From contig JAJYNX010000002.1 in assembly GCA_021786095.1 (NCBI GenBank), positions 1 through 64,000 of the forward strand: a stretch of DNA of 64,000 nt, given 5' to 3'. Both the position numbers and the translations under genes were made by a program. This document shows positions 32,954 through 50,073 of this stretch, piece by piece. The notes under the pieces were generated by a model. It saw only the letters and a program-made list of their open reading frames with translations. It made no database searches and was not told the DNA's origin. The stretch comes from Actinomycetes bacterium. GTDB lineage: Bacteria; Actinomycetota; Acidimicrobiia; Acidimicrobiales; RAAP-2. Numbering within the stretch: position 1 is the first letter of the stretch; every line of letters begins with the position of its first letter.

Positions 32954-35900
32954 TTGACGCCTCGGTCCGTTAGTCCCGAACGCTTTAACTTTTCGGCTCT
33001 GGGTGAAGCGTACCCCCTGCCGAACCTCCTCGAGATCCAGCGCGACAGCTTCGATCAGTTCATGAAGCAGGGTCTGCGCGACGCCTTCGAGGCGATCTCG
33101 CCGATCAGCGACTTCACGGGCCGGCTGTCGCTCGAGTTGGAGTTCGACCCCGACGACCCCGACCTCAAGAGCCCGCCCAAGTTCACGGTGGAGGAGTGCC
33201 GCCAGCGCGCGACCACCTACTCCCAGCCGGTGTTCGTACGCGCCCGATTCCTCAACTCCGACACCGGTGAGATCAAGGAGCAGACGGTCTTCATGGGGGA
33301 CTTCCCCATCATGACCGAGCAAGGGACCTTCATCATCAACGGGACCGAGCGCGTGGTCGTCAGCCAGCTCGTTCGCTCGCCGGGGGTCCTCTTCCAGCCG
33401 GGCAAGGACGAGAAGGTGGCCTTCGAGGGCACCATCCATCCCAGTCGCGGCGAGTGGCTCCAGGTCGACCTCGAGGAGCGCAAGAACAAGCCCGCCAACG
33501 CCGGCGCGCGTATCGCGCGCAAGCGTCGCGTCTCGATCTTCACGCTGCTGCGCGCCCTGGACCCGTCGATGGACGAGGCGTTCTTCGAGCGCTTCGTGGC
33601 CCACTTCGACTTCCTCGAGGACCAGTTCCACGCGGACTGGAAGAAGGCGCGACAGGAGATCACGCGCCACATGGAGCGCTACAGCCTGGAGGACACGCCG
33701 GCGAGCCTGGCGCGCGCCAGCCAGGAGACCGCCTGGCTCGAGATCTACCGCCGGGCGCGTCCCGGCGAGGTGCAGACCGTGGAGGCCGCGCGCCAGTACT
33801 TCGAGGGGGCGTTCTTCTCCGAGAAGCGCTACGACCTGAGCCGCGTCGGGCGCTACAAGCTGGATCGCAAGCTGGGCGAGGAGGTGCGCAAGAACGTCGA
33901 GTTGTTCGGCGATCTGCTGGAGCGTCCCACGTCGGACCTGCACGTGCTGTCCAAAGCCGAGGTCCTCGCCGCCGCCACCTACCTGCTCAACCTGGCGCAC
34001 GACCGCACCGCCAAGGAGACGACCTACCACATCGACGACCAGGACCACTTCGCCAACCGGCGGATCCGCAGCGTGGGCGAGTTGATCCAGAACGCTCTGC
34101 GCACGGGTCTGTCGCGTATGGAGCGAGTGGTGCGCGAGCGCATGAACACCCAGGACGTCGAGGCCATCGCGCCCCAGACGCTGATCAACATCCGTCCCGT
34201 CATGTCGGCGATCAAGGAGTTCTTCGCGACCTCCCAGCTCAGCCAGTTCATGGACCAGAACAACCCGCTGTCGGGCCTGACCCACAAGCGGCGCCTGTCC
34301 GCGCTCGGGCCGGGGGGCCTGTCGCGCGAGCGAGCCGGGCTCGAGGTGCGCGACGTGCACTCCTCGCACTACGGGCGCATGTGTCCCATCGAGACGCCCG
34401 AGGGCCCCAACGTGGGCCTGATCGGCTACCTGGCCAACTACGCGCGCATCAACGAGTACGGCTTCATCGAGACGCCCTACCGCGTCGTGAAGGACGGCCG
34501 GGTCACCGGCGAGGTCACCTACTTCACTGCCGACGAGGAGGAGCGCTACGTCATCGCCCAGGCCAACACCGAGCTCGACGAGAACGGCCTGATCAAGGCC
34601 GACCGCGTCCTGGTGCGTCGCGGCCCGATCGGGACGGGGCTGCGCGTGGGCGCGTCCAACCGCTCCTCGTCTACGACCTCGGAGATCGACTTCGTGCGGC
34701 CCGAGGAGGTGGAGCTGATGGACGTGTCCACCAAGCAGGTCATCTCGGTGGCGACGTCCCTGATCCCCTTCGTCGAGCACGACGACGCCCAGCGGGCGCT
34801 CATGGGCGCCAACATGCAGAAGCAGGCCGTGCCGCTGATCATGCCCGAGGCCCCGTTCGTGGGCACCGGCATGGAGGCGCGAGCCGCGCTGGACTCGGGC
34901 GACGTGCTCATCGCCGAGGGCACGGGCGTGGTGCGCTCGGTCTCGGGCGACCGGATCGTGGTCGAGTACGACAAGAACGTCACGGACCGCTACGGCGCGC
35001 CCCTGGGTCGCAAGCAGTACAACCTGAACAAGTTCCGCCGCTCGAACCAGGACACCTCGATCAACCAGAAGCCGCTCGTGGTGGGGGGCGAGACCCTGCA
35101 GCGCGGCGACCTCCTGGCCGACGGCACGAGCACCTCACACGGCGAGCTGGCCCTGGGCAAGAACCTCCTGGTGGCCTACATGCCGTGGGAGGGCTTCAAC
35201 TACGAGGACGCGATCATCCTCAACGAGCGGCTCGTGCGTGACGATGTCCTGACGTCGATTCACGTCAAGGAGTACGAGATCGACGCCCGCGACACCAAGC
35301 TGGGCGCCGAGGAGATCACGCGCGACATCCCGAACCTCCCCGACGACATCCTGGCGGACCTCGACGACCGCGGCATCGTGCGCATCGGCGCCGAGGTCGA
35401 GCCCGGCGACATCCTGGTCGGCAAGGTCACGCCCAAGGGCGAGACCGAGCAGTCGCCCGAGGAGCGGCTGCTGCGCGCGATCTTCGGTGAGAAGGCGCGC
35501 GAGGTGCGCGACACGTCGCTCAAGGTGCCCCACGGTGAGTCCGGCAAGGTCATTGACGTCAAGGTGTACAGCCGTGACGAGGACCACGAGATGCAGCCCG
35601 GCGTGAACCAGCTGGTCAAGGTCTACGTGGCCCAGCGCCGCAAGATCAGCGAGGGTGACAAGCTCGCCGGCCGTCACGGCAACAAGGGCGTCATCTCGAA
35701 GATCCTGCTCGAGGAGGACATGCCGTTCCTGGCCGACGGGACACCGGTGGACATCATCCTGAGTCCGCTCGGCGTGCCGAGTCGCATGAACGTGGGCCAG
35801 GTGCTCGAGAGCCACCTGGGCTACGCCGCGCGCCACGGCTGGGCCGGCGTCGAGGTGAACCCCACCGTGGGTACCTCGGGCCACGACGACCAGAGTGACC

Positions 35901-36633
35901 CCGCCCACCGCCCCTACCGCAAGACGCGTCCGCGCACGGAGCCCGCGGTGTACGTGGCGACGCCGTCCTTCGACGGCGCGCACTGGGACGAGACGGAGCG
36001 GGCCAAGGACAAGCCGACGATCCAGCACACCTTCGCCACCTTGAACGTCGACGGCGCCAACGGGCAGCGCCTGCTGGCCGGCGACAACGACGGGAAGGTC
36101 ACGCTGTACAACGGTCGCACCGGTGAGCCCTACGACAACCCGATCTCGGTGGGCTACGCGTACATCTTGAAGCTGGCCCACATGGTCGACGACAAGATCC
36201 ACGCCCGCTCGACGGGCCCGTACTCGATGATCACCGCCCAGCCGCTCGGCGGCAAGGCCCAGTTCGGTGGCCAGCGCTTCGGCGAGATGGAGGTGTGGGC
36301 CCTCGAGGCCTACGGCGCCGCCTACGCGCTCCAGGAGCTGTTGACCGTGAAGTCGGACGATATGAAGGGCCGTGAACGCGCCTACGAGGCGATCGTCAAG
36401 GGCCAGAACCTGCCCGAGCCGGGAATCCCGGAGTCGTTCAAGGTGCTGATCAAGGAGATGCAGTCGCTGTGTCTCAACGTCGTGGTGCGCGACAAGGTCG
36501 GCGCCCACGTAGACCTGGCCGACACCGACGAGGACTTCTTCTCGGTCACGCGCGAACTGGGCATCGACATCAGTCGGCCCGAGCGCGGCAGTGACGAGGA
36601 GGACGCCCGTCGCGCCGCCGAAAGGAAGTTGTC

Positions 36634-36637
<4 letters not shown>
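32954..36637 (+). CDS. rpoB: DNA-directed RNA polymerase subunit beta
   Basis: This catalytic beta subunit (1227 aa) starts with TTG, 8 bases after GGAGG. The rifampicin region reads [22 protein letters not shown] (about residues 423-444) with the usual sensitive-type residues. Near the C-terminus are [15 protein letters not shown] and the catalytic-core contact segments. The last four bases overlap rpoC (ATGA). It is expressed from two promoters and from read-through past the rplL hairpin. Confidence 0.98.
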
Positions 36638-40674
<4,037 letters not shown>

Positions 40675-40696
40675 CGATCCGGGGCCGCGCCGGCTC

Positions 40697-40722
40697 GCCG
40701 TGGCGGGCTTGCCGTGGCGGGC
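40697..40722. repeat. Direct repeat GCCGTGGCGGGC before rpsL
   Basis: Two perfect 12-mers start 14 bases apart and overlap the -35 element of the rpsL promoter. This could be replication slippage or a regulator site. Confidence 0.5.
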
Positions 40723-40738
40723 CGACGTGCCCTAGAAT
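40709..40738 (+). promoter_or_regulatory. str operon promoter TTGCCG-N18-TAGAAT
   Basis: -35 TTGCCG and -10 TAGAAT (near-consensus) are 18 bases apart; the leader to the rpsL GTG is about 55 bases. It drives rpsL-rpsG-fusA-tuf-rpsJ. Confidence 0.65.
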
Positions 40739-40798
40739 AGATAGTCCGTGCGTCGGAAGTCGCGGCGCCTAACGAAGTTCACCGAGAAGAGGTTTCGC

Positions 40799-41170
40799 GT
40801 GCCCACCATTGCCCAGTTGGTCCGAAAGGGCCGACAGGAGAAGATCGCCAAGACCAAGACGCCGGCTCTGAAGGGGGCCCCGCAGCGTCGCGGCGTGTGC
40901 ACCCGCGTGCACACGGTCACGCCCAAGAAGCCGAACTCGGCGCTGCGCAAGGTGGCGCGCGTGCGCCTGACCTCGGGCGTCGAGGTCACCGCGTACATCC
41001 CTGGCGTGGGCCACAACCTCCAGGAGCACTCGATCGTCCTGGTGCGTGGCGGGCGCGTCAAGGACCTGCCGGGCGTGCGCTACAAGATCATTCGCGGCGC
41101 CCTGGACACCTCGGGCGTGCGCGACCGCAAGCAGGCCCGTAGTCGCTACGGCGCCAAGAAGGAGAGCTGA
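40799..41170 (+). CDS. rpsL: 30S ribosomal protein S12
   Basis: This decoding-site protein (123 aa) includes [11 protein letters not shown], the streptomycin-relevant region [15 protein letters not shown] (Lys at the usual position 43) and [14 protein letters not shown] (Lys88 region); both are wild-type. The GTG after AGAGG (6-base spacing) gives the family start V-P-T-I; upstream in-frame codons are leader. Its stop overlaps the rpsG start by one base. Confidence 0.97.
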   Translation: MPTIAQLVRKGRQEKIAKTKTPALKGAPQRRGVCTRVHTVTPKKPNSALRKVARVRLTSGVEVTAYIPGVGHNLQEHSIVLVRGGRVKDLPGVRYKIIRGALDTSGVRDRKQARSRYGAKKES

Positions 41171-41640
41171 TGCCGCGCAAGGGACCCGCCGAACGCCGTG
41201 AACTGGTGCCGGACCCGATCTACAAGTCGGTGCTGGTGACCCAGGTCACGAACAAGATCCTCGAGCGCGGCAAGCGCACGATCGCCGAGCGGATTGTCTA
41301 CGGCGCCCTCGAGCAGGTGGAGCAGAAGACCGGGGCGGACCCCGTGGCCGCGCTGAAGCGCGCCCTGGAGAACGTGCGCCCCGAGCTCGAGGTGCGAAGC
41401 CGCCGCGTCGGGGGAACCACCTACCAGGTCCCCGTCGAGGTCCGTCCGCGGCGCTCGACCACGCTGGCGATCCGCTGGCTGACCGACTTCGCCCAGAAGC
41501 GCCGCGAGAAGACCATGGCCGAGCGACTGGCCAACGAGATCATCGACGCCAGCAACGGCGTGGGCGCCTCGGTGAAGCGCCGCGACGACATGGCCAAGAT
41601 GGCCGAATCCAACAAGGCCTTCGCGCACTACCGCTGGTAA
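41170..41640 (+). CDS. rpsG: 30S ribosomal protein S7
   Basis: This 156-aa protein nucleates the 3' major domain of 16S rRNA (the head). It begins [10 protein letters not shown] and contains [18 protein letters not shown], the K-R-A-L-E-N-V-R-P segment and R-W-L-T-D-F-A. In other bacteria it represses its operon. The gene overlaps rpsL (TGATG); fusA follows after 26 bases. Confidence 0.97.
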   Translation: MPRKGPAERRELVPDPIYKSVLVTQVTNKILERGKRTIAERIVYGALEQVEQKTGADPVAALKRALENVRPELEVRSRRVGGTTYQVPVEVRPRRSTTLAIRWLTDFAQKRREKTMAERLANEIIDASNGVGASVKRRDDMAKMAESNKAFAHYRW

Positions 41641-41666
41641 GCAGAGAAAGCACCGTACGACACGAC

Positions 41667-43757
<2,091 letters not shown>

Positions 43758-43818
43758 GGGCTGGGCAACCAGCACCACCAAGGTCCAAACCGTCGTCGGG
43801 GAGGGCCGAAACCAACAC

Positions 43819-43840
43819 GACGGCTCCGCGAGGAGCCGTC
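43819..43840 (+). other. Hairpin between fusA and tuf
   Basis: GACGGCTCC and GGAGCCGTC form a perfect 9-bp stem with a 4-base loop (GCGA, GNRA-type tetraloop). It lies 27 bases before the tuf start and could be an attenuator or an mRNA-processing/stability element. Confidence 0.6.
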
Positions 43841-43866
43841 ACGAGAGAGAAAGTTAGTCCCCGACA

Positions 43867-45054
43867 ATGGCAAAGCAAAAGTTCGAGCGCACCAAGCCGC
43901 ACGTGAACATCGGCACGATGGGTCACATCGACCACGGCAAGACCACCCTGACCGCGGCCATCACCAAGGTCCTGTCCGAGCGCGTGCCCGGCACCTCCTT
44001 CACGCCCTTCGACCAGATCGACAAGGCCCCCGAGGAGCGCCAGCGCGGCATCACCATCTCGATCGCCCACGTGGAGTACGAGACCGCGAACCGCCACTAC
44101 GCCCACGTGGACATGCCGGGCCACGCCGACTACGTGAAGAACATGATCACCGGCGCCGCCCAGGTGGACGGCGCGATCCTGGTCGTCTCGGCCACCGATG
44201 GTCCCATGCCCCAGACCCGCGAGCACGTGCTGCTGGCGCGCCAGGTGGGTGTGCCCTACATCGTGGTCGCCCTCAACAAGGCGGACATGGTCGACGACGA
44301 GGAGCTGCTCGAGTTGGTCGAGATGGAGGTTCGCGACCTGCTGAACAGCTACGGCTTCCCCGGTGACGACACCCCGATCGTGCGCGTCTCGGCGTTGAAG
44401 GCCCTGGAGGGCGACGCCGCCTGGGGCGACAAGATCATGGAGCTGATGGACGCCGTCGACAGCTACATCCCCGAGCCCGAGCGGCCCACGGACAAGCCGT
44501 TCCTGATGTCCATCGAGGACGTGATGTCGATCACCGGCCGCGGCACCGTGGTCACCGGCAAGGTCGAGCAGGGCGTCATCAAGGTCGGCGACGAGGTGGA
44601 GATCGTGGGCCTTCGTCCCACCACCAAGACCGTGGTCACGGGCATCGAGATGTTCCGCAAGCTCCTGGACGAGGGGCGCGCCGGGGACAACCTCGGCGCC
44701 CTGCTGCGCGGGACCAAGAAGGAGGACGTGGAGCGCGGCCAGGTGCTGTGCAAGCCCGGCTCGATCACGCCCCACACCAACTTCGAGGCGGCGGTCTACG
44801 TGCTCACCAAGGAGGAGGGGGGCCGTCACAAGCCGTTCTTCGCGAACTACCGTCCCCAGTTCTACTTCCGCACCACCGACGTGACCGGTACGATCGAGCT
44901 GCCGGCGGGCACTGAGATGGTGATGCCCGGTGACAACACCGAGATGACCGTGACCCTGGGCAAGCCGATCGCGATGGAGGAGGGCCTCACCTTCTCGATT
45001 CGCGAGGGCGGGCGCACCGTGGGCTCCGGCCGCGTCACCAAGATCCTGAAGTAG
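43867..45054 (+). CDS. tuf: Elongation factor Tu
   Basis: This GTPase (395 aa) delivers aminoacyl-tRNA to the ribosome. It shows G-H-I-D-H-G-K-T-T (P-loop), D-M-P-G-H-A-D-Y (switch II), N-K-A-D-M and domains II-III ending [13 protein letters not shown]. It is preceded by a hairpin; only a weak GAGAGA-type RBS is seen. rpsJ starts 5 bases after its stop, so the two are tightly linked. Confidence 0.98.
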   Translation: MAKQKFERTKPHVNIGTMGHIDHGKTTLTAAITKVLSERVPGTSFTPFDQIDKAPEERQRGITISIAHVEYETANRHYAHVDMPGHADYVKNMITGAAQVDGAILVVSATDGPMPQTREHVLLARQVGVPYIVVALNKADMVDDEELLELVEMEVRDLLNSYGFPGDDTPIVRVSALKALEGDAAWGDKIMELMDAVDSYIPEPERPTDKPFLMSIEDVMSITGRGTVVTGKVEQGVIKVGDEVEIVGLRPTTKTVVTGIEMFRKLLDEGRAGDNLGALLRGTKKEDVERGQVLCKPGSITPHTNFEAAVYVLTKEEGGRHKPFFANYRPQFYFRTTDVTGTIELPAGTEMVMPGDNTEMTVTLGKPIAMEEGLTFSIREGGRTVGSGRVTKILK

Positions 45055-45059
45055 GGACC

Positions 45060-45383
45060 GTGGCTGACAATCGCCAGATGATCCGCATCCGCCTGAAGGC
45101 CTTCGATCACGGGATCCTGGATCAGTCCACGGCCAAGATCGTCCAGACGGTGGAGCGGACCAACGCACGGGTCCAGGGACCCGTGCCGCTGCCGACCGAG
45201 AAGCACCGCTACACGGTGGTGCGCGGTCCCCACAAGCACAAGGACAGTCGCGAGCACTTCGAGATGCGGGTGCACAAGCGGCTGCTCGACATCGTGGACC
45301 ACACCTCCAAGACGGTCGACTCGCTCCAGCGACTCGACCTCCCGGCGGGCGTGGACATCGAGATCAAGATCCGCCAGGGGTAG
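45060..45383 (+). CDS. rpsJ: 30S ribosomal protein S10
   Basis: This 107-aa protein is part of the 30S head and also the NusE partner of NusB in antitermination. It contains [18 protein letters not shown] and R-H-K-R-L-L-D-I. It starts with GTG 5 bases after tuf, so it belongs to the str operon. It is cut off from rplC by 219 bases with a promoter and structured leader. In most actinobacteria it heads the S10 operon instead. Confidence 0.97.
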   Translation: MADNRQMIRIRLKAFDHGILDQSTAKIVQTVERTNARVQGPVPLPTEKHRYTVVRGPHKHKDSREHFEMRVHKRLLDIVDHTSKTVDSLQRLDLPAGVDIEIKIRQG

Positions 45384-45390
45384 CCCGCCT

Positions 45391-45420
45391 TTGCGCGGGA
45401 CCACCCCGGTGGTGTACGGT
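45391..45420 (+). promoter_or_regulatory. Promoter of the rplC operon, TTGCGC-N18-TACGGT
   Basis: The -35 TTGCGC and -10 TACGGT are 18 bases apart, 8 bases after the rpsJ stop codon. The spacer includes CCACC-CCGG-TGG, a short inverted repeat. Confidence 0.6.
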
Positions 45421-45445
45421 TAGTAGCCCTGCCGTTCGCGGTGGG

Positions 45446-45555
45446 GTCGCGACTTCGGTCGTGACGCACAAGTGACGTGCCCAGTTGCCTCAGGTGAGGG
45501 ACGCTGGGCCGAACCAGTCGAGCGCTCCGTTCGGGTCTTACGGCCCGACGGAGCG
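45446..45555 (+). promoter_or_regulatory. Structured leader RNA of the rplC operon
   Basis: Hairpin one is an 8-bp stem with a UUCG tetraloop (45446-45465). Hairpin two is a long stem (45523-45555) pairing CGCTCCGT and the following CGGGTC-like bases with GGCCCGACGGAGCG. Such leaders often mediate autoregulation by a ribosomal protein (L4 in Gammaproteobacteria); the effector here is unknown. Confidence 0.6.
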
Positions 45556-45602
45556 TCTGTGTGTCGGACTCCGACGCACGGAACGTATAGAGAGAGGCAG
45601 AC

Positions 45603-46262
45603 GTGGCGACCAAAGCGATCGTCGGTGAGAAGGTGGGCATGACCCAGGTCTGGGACGACCAGAACCGGGCCATCCCCGTCACGGTGGTGCGCGTCAGCCC
45701 CGTGCGCGTCGTGCAGGTGAAGACCCCCGAGAAGGAGGGCTACAGCGCCGTGCAGGTGACCTGGGGCACGCGCCGGGCCTCGACGCTCACCAAGCCGGAG
45801 AGTGGCCACTACGAGAAGGCTGGCGTGGCCCCGGGCGTCAAGCTGGTGGAGCTGCGCCTCGACGACGTGGCCGGCTACGTGGTCGGTCAGGAGATCCTGG
45901 CCGACAGCTTCGAGGCGGGTGAGCGCATCGACGCGACCGCGATCGCCAAGGGCAAGGGCTTCACCGGTGGCATGAAGCGTCACAACTTCTCGGGCCAGGG
46001 GGCCGCGCACGGCAACCACAAGCACCACCGCGCGCCGGGCTCCATTGGGGCCTGCGCCACGCCCGGTCGGGTGTTCAAGGGGACGCGGATGGCTGGTCGC
46101 TACGGCGGCGGGCAGGTCACGACCACGAATCTCCAGGTGGTGAGCGTGGACGCGCCGCGCAACCTGGTCCTGGTCAAGGGAGCGGTTCCCGGCCCGCGCG
46201 GCGGTGTGGTGGTGCTGCGCACGTCGGTCAAGAACCCGATGAAGGCGGGAGGTGCCCGATGA
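45603..46262 (+). CDS. rplC: 50S ribosomal protein L3
   Basis: This protein (219 aa) enters the peptidyl-transferase region with its loop G-M-K-R-H-N-F-S-G-Q-G-A-A-H-G-N-H-K-H-H and the G-A-C-A-T-P-G-R-V-F-K-G motif. The start is a GTG 8 bases after GAGAGAGG, giving V-A-T-K-A-I-V-G-E-K-V-G-M-T-Q-V. It is the first gene after the structured leader and hence the actual head of this S10-type operon. The stop overlaps rplD (ATGA). Confidence 0.97.
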   Translation: MATKAIVGEKVGMTQVWDDQNRAIPVTVVRVSPVRVVQVKTPEKEGYSAVQVTWGTRRASTLTKPESGHYEKAGVAPGVKLVELRLDDVAGYVVGQEILADSFEAGERIDATAIAKGKGFTGGMKRHNFSGQGAAHGNHKHHRAPGSIGACATPGRVFKGTRMAGRYGGGQVTTTNLQVVSVDAPRNLVLVKGAVPGPRGGVVVLRTSVKNPMKAGGAR

Positions 46263-46939
46263 GCGAGGTCTACACGCTGCGCGGTCCGGTGAAGAAGGAC
46301 CGGCCCGCGCCCGCGACGCGCACCGTCGAGCGCCGTGCCCTGGACGGCTCGGTCCTGGGCGAGGTGACCCTGGCGCCGTCGATCTTCGGGATCGAGCCGC
46401 ACGTCGCCGTGATGCACCAGGTCGTCACGGCCCAGCTGGCCGCACGTCGTGCTGGCACCCAGTCGACCAAGACGCGCGCCGAGGTGCGCGGTGGCGGCAA
46501 GAAGCCCTTTCGCCAGAAGGGGACGGGCGGCGCCCGCCAGGGCACGATCCGGGCCCCGCAGTACCCCGGCGGCGGCATCGCGCTCGGGCCCAAGCCGCGC
46601 CACTACGACCAGCGCACGCCCAAGAAGATGATTCGCCTGGCCCTGCGCTCGGCGCTGTCGGACCGCGCGGCCCTGGGCCGCGTGGCGCTGGTGGACTCCT
46701 TCGCCGCCTGGGAGACCCCGCGGACCAAGTCCGCGCTGGCCGCCCTGGGGGCACTGGGACTGGAGGGCAAGGTCCTGGTGGTGCTGTCGCGCGACGACCA
46801 GGTGGCCGTGCGCTCGTTCGCCAACCTGGTCGGGGTGCGCACGATCGACGCCGGCGAGCTCAACGCCTATGACGTGCTCGACGCGGAGTGGGTGCTGTTC
46901 AGCGACGCCACGCTGCCCGTGGCCAAGGAGGACGAGTAA
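46259..46939 (+). CDS. rplD: 50S ribosomal protein L4
   Basis: This exit-tunnel protein (226 aa) has the long loop T-R-A-E-V-R-G-G-G-K-K-P-F-R-Q-K-G-T-G-G-A-R-Q-G near residues 77-100 and the Rossmann-like fold with R-L-A-L-R-S-A-L-S. L4 autoregulates the S10 operon in some bacteria, which would fit the leader upstream. The N-terminus is about 15 residues longer than minimal forms. The TAA stop overlaps the rplW start by one base (TAATG). Confidence 0.96.
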   Translation: MSEVYTLRGPVKKDRPAPATRTVERRALDGSVLGEVTLAPSIFGIEPHVAVMHQVVTAQLAARRAGTQSTKTRAEVRGGGKKPFRQKGTGGARQGTIRAPQYPGGGIALGPKPRHYDQRTPKKMIRLALRSALSDRAALGRVALVDSFAAWETPRTKSALAALGALGLEGKVLVVLSRDDQVAVRSFANLVGVRTIDAGELNAYDVLDAEWVLFSDATLPVAKEDE

Positions 46940-47229
46940 TGCGCGACGCGATGAGCATCCTGATCCGTCCCGTGGTGTCGGAGAAGACCTACGCCCTGAT
47001 GGACGCGGGCACCTACGTCTTCGTGGTCGACCCCCGCGCGACCAAGGTCGACGTGCGCAACGCCGTCGAGCAGGCCTTCAACGTGAAGGTGGTCAACGTC
47101 AACACGCTGAACCGCAAGGGCAAGTCGACGCGCAACGCCCGTACCGGCGTCGTGGGCTCGCGGCCCGGCACCAAGCGCGCCATCGTCACCCTGCGTCAGG
47201 GTGACTCGATCAATCTGTTCGAGAGCTGA
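46939..47229 (+). CDS. rplW: 50S ribosomal protein L23
   Basis: This 96-aa protein sits at the tunnel exit and docks trigger factor and SRP. It contains [12 protein letters not shown] and the [13 protein letters not shown] extended loop. The ATG overlaps the rplD stop; the frame is also open before it but within rplD. rplB follows after 8 bases. Confidence 0.96.
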   Translation: MRDAMSILIRPVVSEKTYALMDAGTYVFVVDPRATKVDVRNAVEQAFNVKVVNVNTLNRKGKSTRNARTGVVGSRPGTKRAIVTLRQGDSINLFES

Positions 47230-47237
47230 GGACGGTC

Positions 47238-48071
47238 ATGGCCCTTCGTCACCGCAAACCCACGAGTCCCGGTCGCCGCTTCCAGACGGTGTCGGACTTC
47301 GCCGAGATCACCAAGAGCACGCCGGAGAAGTCGCTGCTCGAGCCCAAGAGCGGCACCGGCGGCCGCAACAACTACGGGCGCAAGACGTCGCGCCACCGCG
47401 GTGGCGGCCACAAGCAGCAGTACCGCGTGGTGGACTTTCGCCGGACGAAGGATGGCGTGCCGGCACGCGTCGCCGCGATCGAGTACGACCCCAACCGGAC
47501 CTGTCGCATCGCGCTGCTGCACTACCGCGACGGCGAGAAGCGCTACATCCTGGCGCCCCAGGGATTGCGGGTCGGCGACACGGTCGAGTCGGGTCCCAAG
47601 GCCGACATCCGCACGGGCAACGCGCTGCCGATGCGCTTCATCCCGACGGGTTCGACGGTGCACAACGTCGAGTTGCGTCCCGGCGGGGGCGGCAAGATGG
47701 CGCGTAGCGCCGGCATGAGCGTGCAGCTGGTGGCCAAGGACGGCGGATTCGCGACGCTGCGCCTGCCCTCGACCGAGATGCGCCGCGTGCCGATCGACTG
47801 CCGGGCGACGCTCGGAACCGTCGGCAACTCCGAGCACGAGCTGATCAAGGTCGGCAAAGCTGGGCGCAGCCGCTGGGCCGGCGTGCGTCCCCAGACGCGT
47901 GGTGTGGCGATGAACCCGGTGGACCACCCGCTGGGCGGGGGCGAGGGCAAGACCTCCGGTGGACGCCACCCGGTCTCGCCGTGGGGCCAGCCCGAGGGGC
48001 GCACGCGTCTGCCCAAGACGTCCGACGCCCTCATCATTCGACGCCGCCGCGGACGCGGCTCACGGAGGTAG
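47238..48071 (+). CDS. rplB: 50S ribosomal protein L2
   Basis: This universally conserved protein (277 aa) is required for subunit association and peptidyl transfer. Conserved parts are [22 protein letters not shown], and the C-terminal [12 protein letters not shown] with the catalytically relevant His in the G-G-G-E-G vicinity. Spacing to rpsS is 7 bases. Confidence 0.98.
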   Translation: MALRHRKPTSPGRRFQTVSDFAEITKSTPEKSLLEPKSGTGGRNNYGRKTSRHRGGGHKQQYRVVDFRRTKDGVPARVAAIEYDPNRTCRIALLHYRDGEKRYILAPQGLRVGDTVESGPKADIRTGNALPMRFIPTGSTVHNVELRPGGGGKMARSAGMSVQLVAKDGGFATLRLPSTEMRRVPIDCRATLGTVGNSEHELIKVGKAGRSRWAGVRPQTRGVAMNPVDHPLGGGEGKTSGGRHPVSPWGQPEGRTRLPKTSDALIIRRRRGRGSRR

Positions 48072-48078
48072 GTAGACC

Positions 48079-48357
48079 ATGTCACGCAGTCTGAAGAAGG
48101 GCCCGTTCATCGACGCCCACCTGTTGAAGAAGGTGGACGCCCTGAACGCGGCCAACGAGAAGCGGGTCATCAAGACCTGGAGTCGCCGCTCGACGGTCAT
48201 TCCCGACATGGTGGGCCACACCTTCGCGGTGCACGACGGGCGCCGTCACGTGCCGGTGTTCGTGAACGAGTCGATGGTGGGCCACAAGCTCGGCGAGTTC
48301 GCCCCGACGCGGACCTTCAAGTTCCACGCGGGCCAGGAGAAGGTGGGTAGGCGCTGA
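48079..48357 (+). CDS. rpsS: 30S ribosomal protein S19
   Basis: This 92-aa protein binds with S13 in the 30S head. It begins [12 protein letters not shown] and contains [21 protein letters not shown] and the end [15 protein letters not shown] is the upstream RBS-like element. It overlaps rplV by one base (TGATG). Confidence 0.97.
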   Translation: MSRSLKKGPFIDAHLLKKVDALNAANEKRVIKTWSRRSTVIPDMVGHTFAVHDGRRHVPVFVNESMVGHKLGEFAPTRTFKFHAGQEKVGRR

Positions 48358-49064
48358 TGACCGGTCCCAAGACCAACGAGCGGCCCGGCACCCGGGCGGT
48401 ACTGCGCGGCTACCACATGTCGGCGAGCAAGGCGCGCGTCGTGCTGGACCTCATTCGCGGCGAGGACGTGAACAGCGCGCGCGAGATCCTGGCGCTGACC
48501 ACTCGCGAGGCTGCAGGGGTCATTGGCAAGGTGCTGGCGTCGGCGGTGGCCAACGCCGTGAACAACGACGGGCTCTCGGCCGACGAGCTGTACGTGTCGG
48601 CGGCCTACGCCGACGAGGGCGTGACGCTCAAGCGCTTCTCACCGCGCGCGCGCGGGCGCGCCGGCAAGATCCGCAAGCGCTCCTGTCACATCACCGTGGT
48701 CGTGTCGCGACTCGACGACGAGCGCCTCGAGGTCGTGCGCGCCGCGCGCAGCGCCCAGGCGAGTGCCTCACGCGCGCGCCGGGTGTCGTCGTCGCGGCGC
48801 CGGGCCGACCAGCAGGCCAGTCTGAACCAGCGCACCGCGCGCGCCGCGCAGGCGGCGACTCAGGCCGAGGAGCTCGGGGAGACCGAAGTCGACGAAGGGG
48901 TCGAGGCGATCGATGGCGTCGGCGTCGACGGCACCTTCGTTCCGGCGCAGCCCGTCGAGGTCGAGGAGTTCGCCACCGAGGTCACCGCGGAGGCGGAGCT
49001 CGGCGAGCCCACGACGGGGGACGACACGCCATCCACGCAAACCACCGAGGAGACGGACAAGTAA
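48357..49064 (+). CDS. rplV: 50S ribosomal protein L22 with a long acidic C-terminal tail
   Basis: The L22 core (about residues 10-120) is canonical: [23 protein letters not shown], and the tunnel loop [23 protein letters not shown]. The total of 235 aa is about twice the usual length: after a basic, Ala/Arg/Ser-rich stretch, the last 65 residues are strongly acidic (E, D, T, A). This tail would lie on the ribosome surface; its function is unknown. It ends with a one-base overlap with rpsC. Confidence 0.95.
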   Translation: MTGPKTNERPGTRAVLRGYHMSASKARVVLDLIRGEDVNSAREILALTTREAAGVIGKVLASAVANAVNNDGLSADELYVSAAYADEGVTLKRFSPRARGRAGKIRKRSCHITVVVSRLDDERLEVVRAARSAQASASRARRVSSSRRRADQQASLNQRTARAAQAATQAEELGETEVDEGVEAIDGVGVDGTFVPAQPVEVEEFATEVTAEAELGEPTTGDDTPSTQTTEETDK

Positions 49065-50071
49065 TGGGTCAGAAGGTTAATCCCTACGGATTCCGCCTCG
49101 GCATCACGACGGACTGGAAGTCGCGGTGGTTCCGCGAGCGCGGTTACAAGGAGCTGGTGATCGAGGATTGGAAGATCCGCGACTACCTGACGCGCCAGCT
49201 GGAGAGTGCCGCAGTGAGCCGTATTGAGATCGAGCGCAGTTCGGACCGCGTGCGCGTCGACATCCACACGGCCCGTCCGGGCATCGTCATCGGTCGCCGC
49301 GGGGCGGAGGCCGAGCGCCTGAAGAAGGAACTCGAGCGCATCACGGGCCAGAAGAACCGGATCTCGCTCAACATCCAGGAGATCAAGCAGCCCGAGTTGG
49401 ACGCCGCCCTGATCGCTCAGGGCATCTGTGACCAGCTGCTGCGTCGCGTGGCGTTTCGTCGGGCGATGAAGCGGGGGATCCAGACGGTGCAGAAGGCCGG
49501 GGCGCTGGGTGTGCGCATCCAGGCGTCGGGCCGACTCGGCGGCGCGGAGATGTCGCGGCGCGAGTCGTACCGCGAGGGTCGCGTGCCCCTGCACACGCTG
49601 CGCGCGGACATCGACTACGGCTTCCGTGAGGCTCGCACGTCGACCGGGCGCATCGGCGTGAAGGTGTGGATCTACAAGGGCGACATCCTGCCCTACCAGC
49701 TGAACAACGCGGAGAAGATCGTGCGCGAGGCGGCGATGGCCGCGGGCGACGCGGTGCCCGCCACGCCCGGCGGTCCGGCCAAGGGTGTCGTGCGCGCGGG
49801 TGGCGGTCGCCGCCGCGTCGAGACGCCCGTCGAGGCTCCCGTGGTGGCTCCCGCTTCCACCGAGGCGGTGGTGACGGCGGTGCTGGCCGAGACCGAGTTC
49901 GAGGTGGCCGTGGCCGCGCAAGCCGAGATGGCGGCGACCGAGGTTCTGGCCGCCGACCTGCTCAACGTGGCCGACGAGGTGGAGCGCCAGTTGAGCGTCG
50001 AGGAGGAGATCGAGCGTCGCACGGCGAGCGATCACACCGACACGCCGCACTTTCGAAAGGACGTGGAGTAG
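49064..50071 (+). CDS. rpsC: 30S ribosomal protein S3 with a long C-terminal tail
   Basis: This mRNA-entry-channel protein (335 aa) has the KH domain with [16 protein letters not shown] and the C-terminal S3 domain [23 protein letters not shown]. After residue about 225 it continues with over 100 residues rich in Ala, Val, Glu and Pro, partly predicted helical ([15 protein letters not shown]), compared with 210-270 aa in most bacteria. The tail parallels those on L22 and L10 in the same locus. Confidence 0.95.
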   Translation: MGQKVNPYGFRLGITTDWKSRWFRERGYKELVIEDWKIRDYLTRQLESAAVSRIEIERSSDRVRVDIHTARPGIVIGRRGAEAERLKKELERITGQKNRISLNIQEIKQPELDAALIAQGICDQLLRRVAFRRAMKRGIQTVQKAGALGVRIQASGRLGGAEMSRRESYREGRVPLHTLRADIDYGFREARTSTGRIGVKVWIYKGDILPYQLNNAEKIVREAAMAAGDAVPATPGGPAKGVVRAGGGRRRVETPVEAPVVAPASTEAVVTAVLAETEFEVAVAAQAEMAATEVLAADLLNVADEVERQLSVEEEIERRTASDHTDTPHFRKDVE

Positions 50072-50073
50072 TC

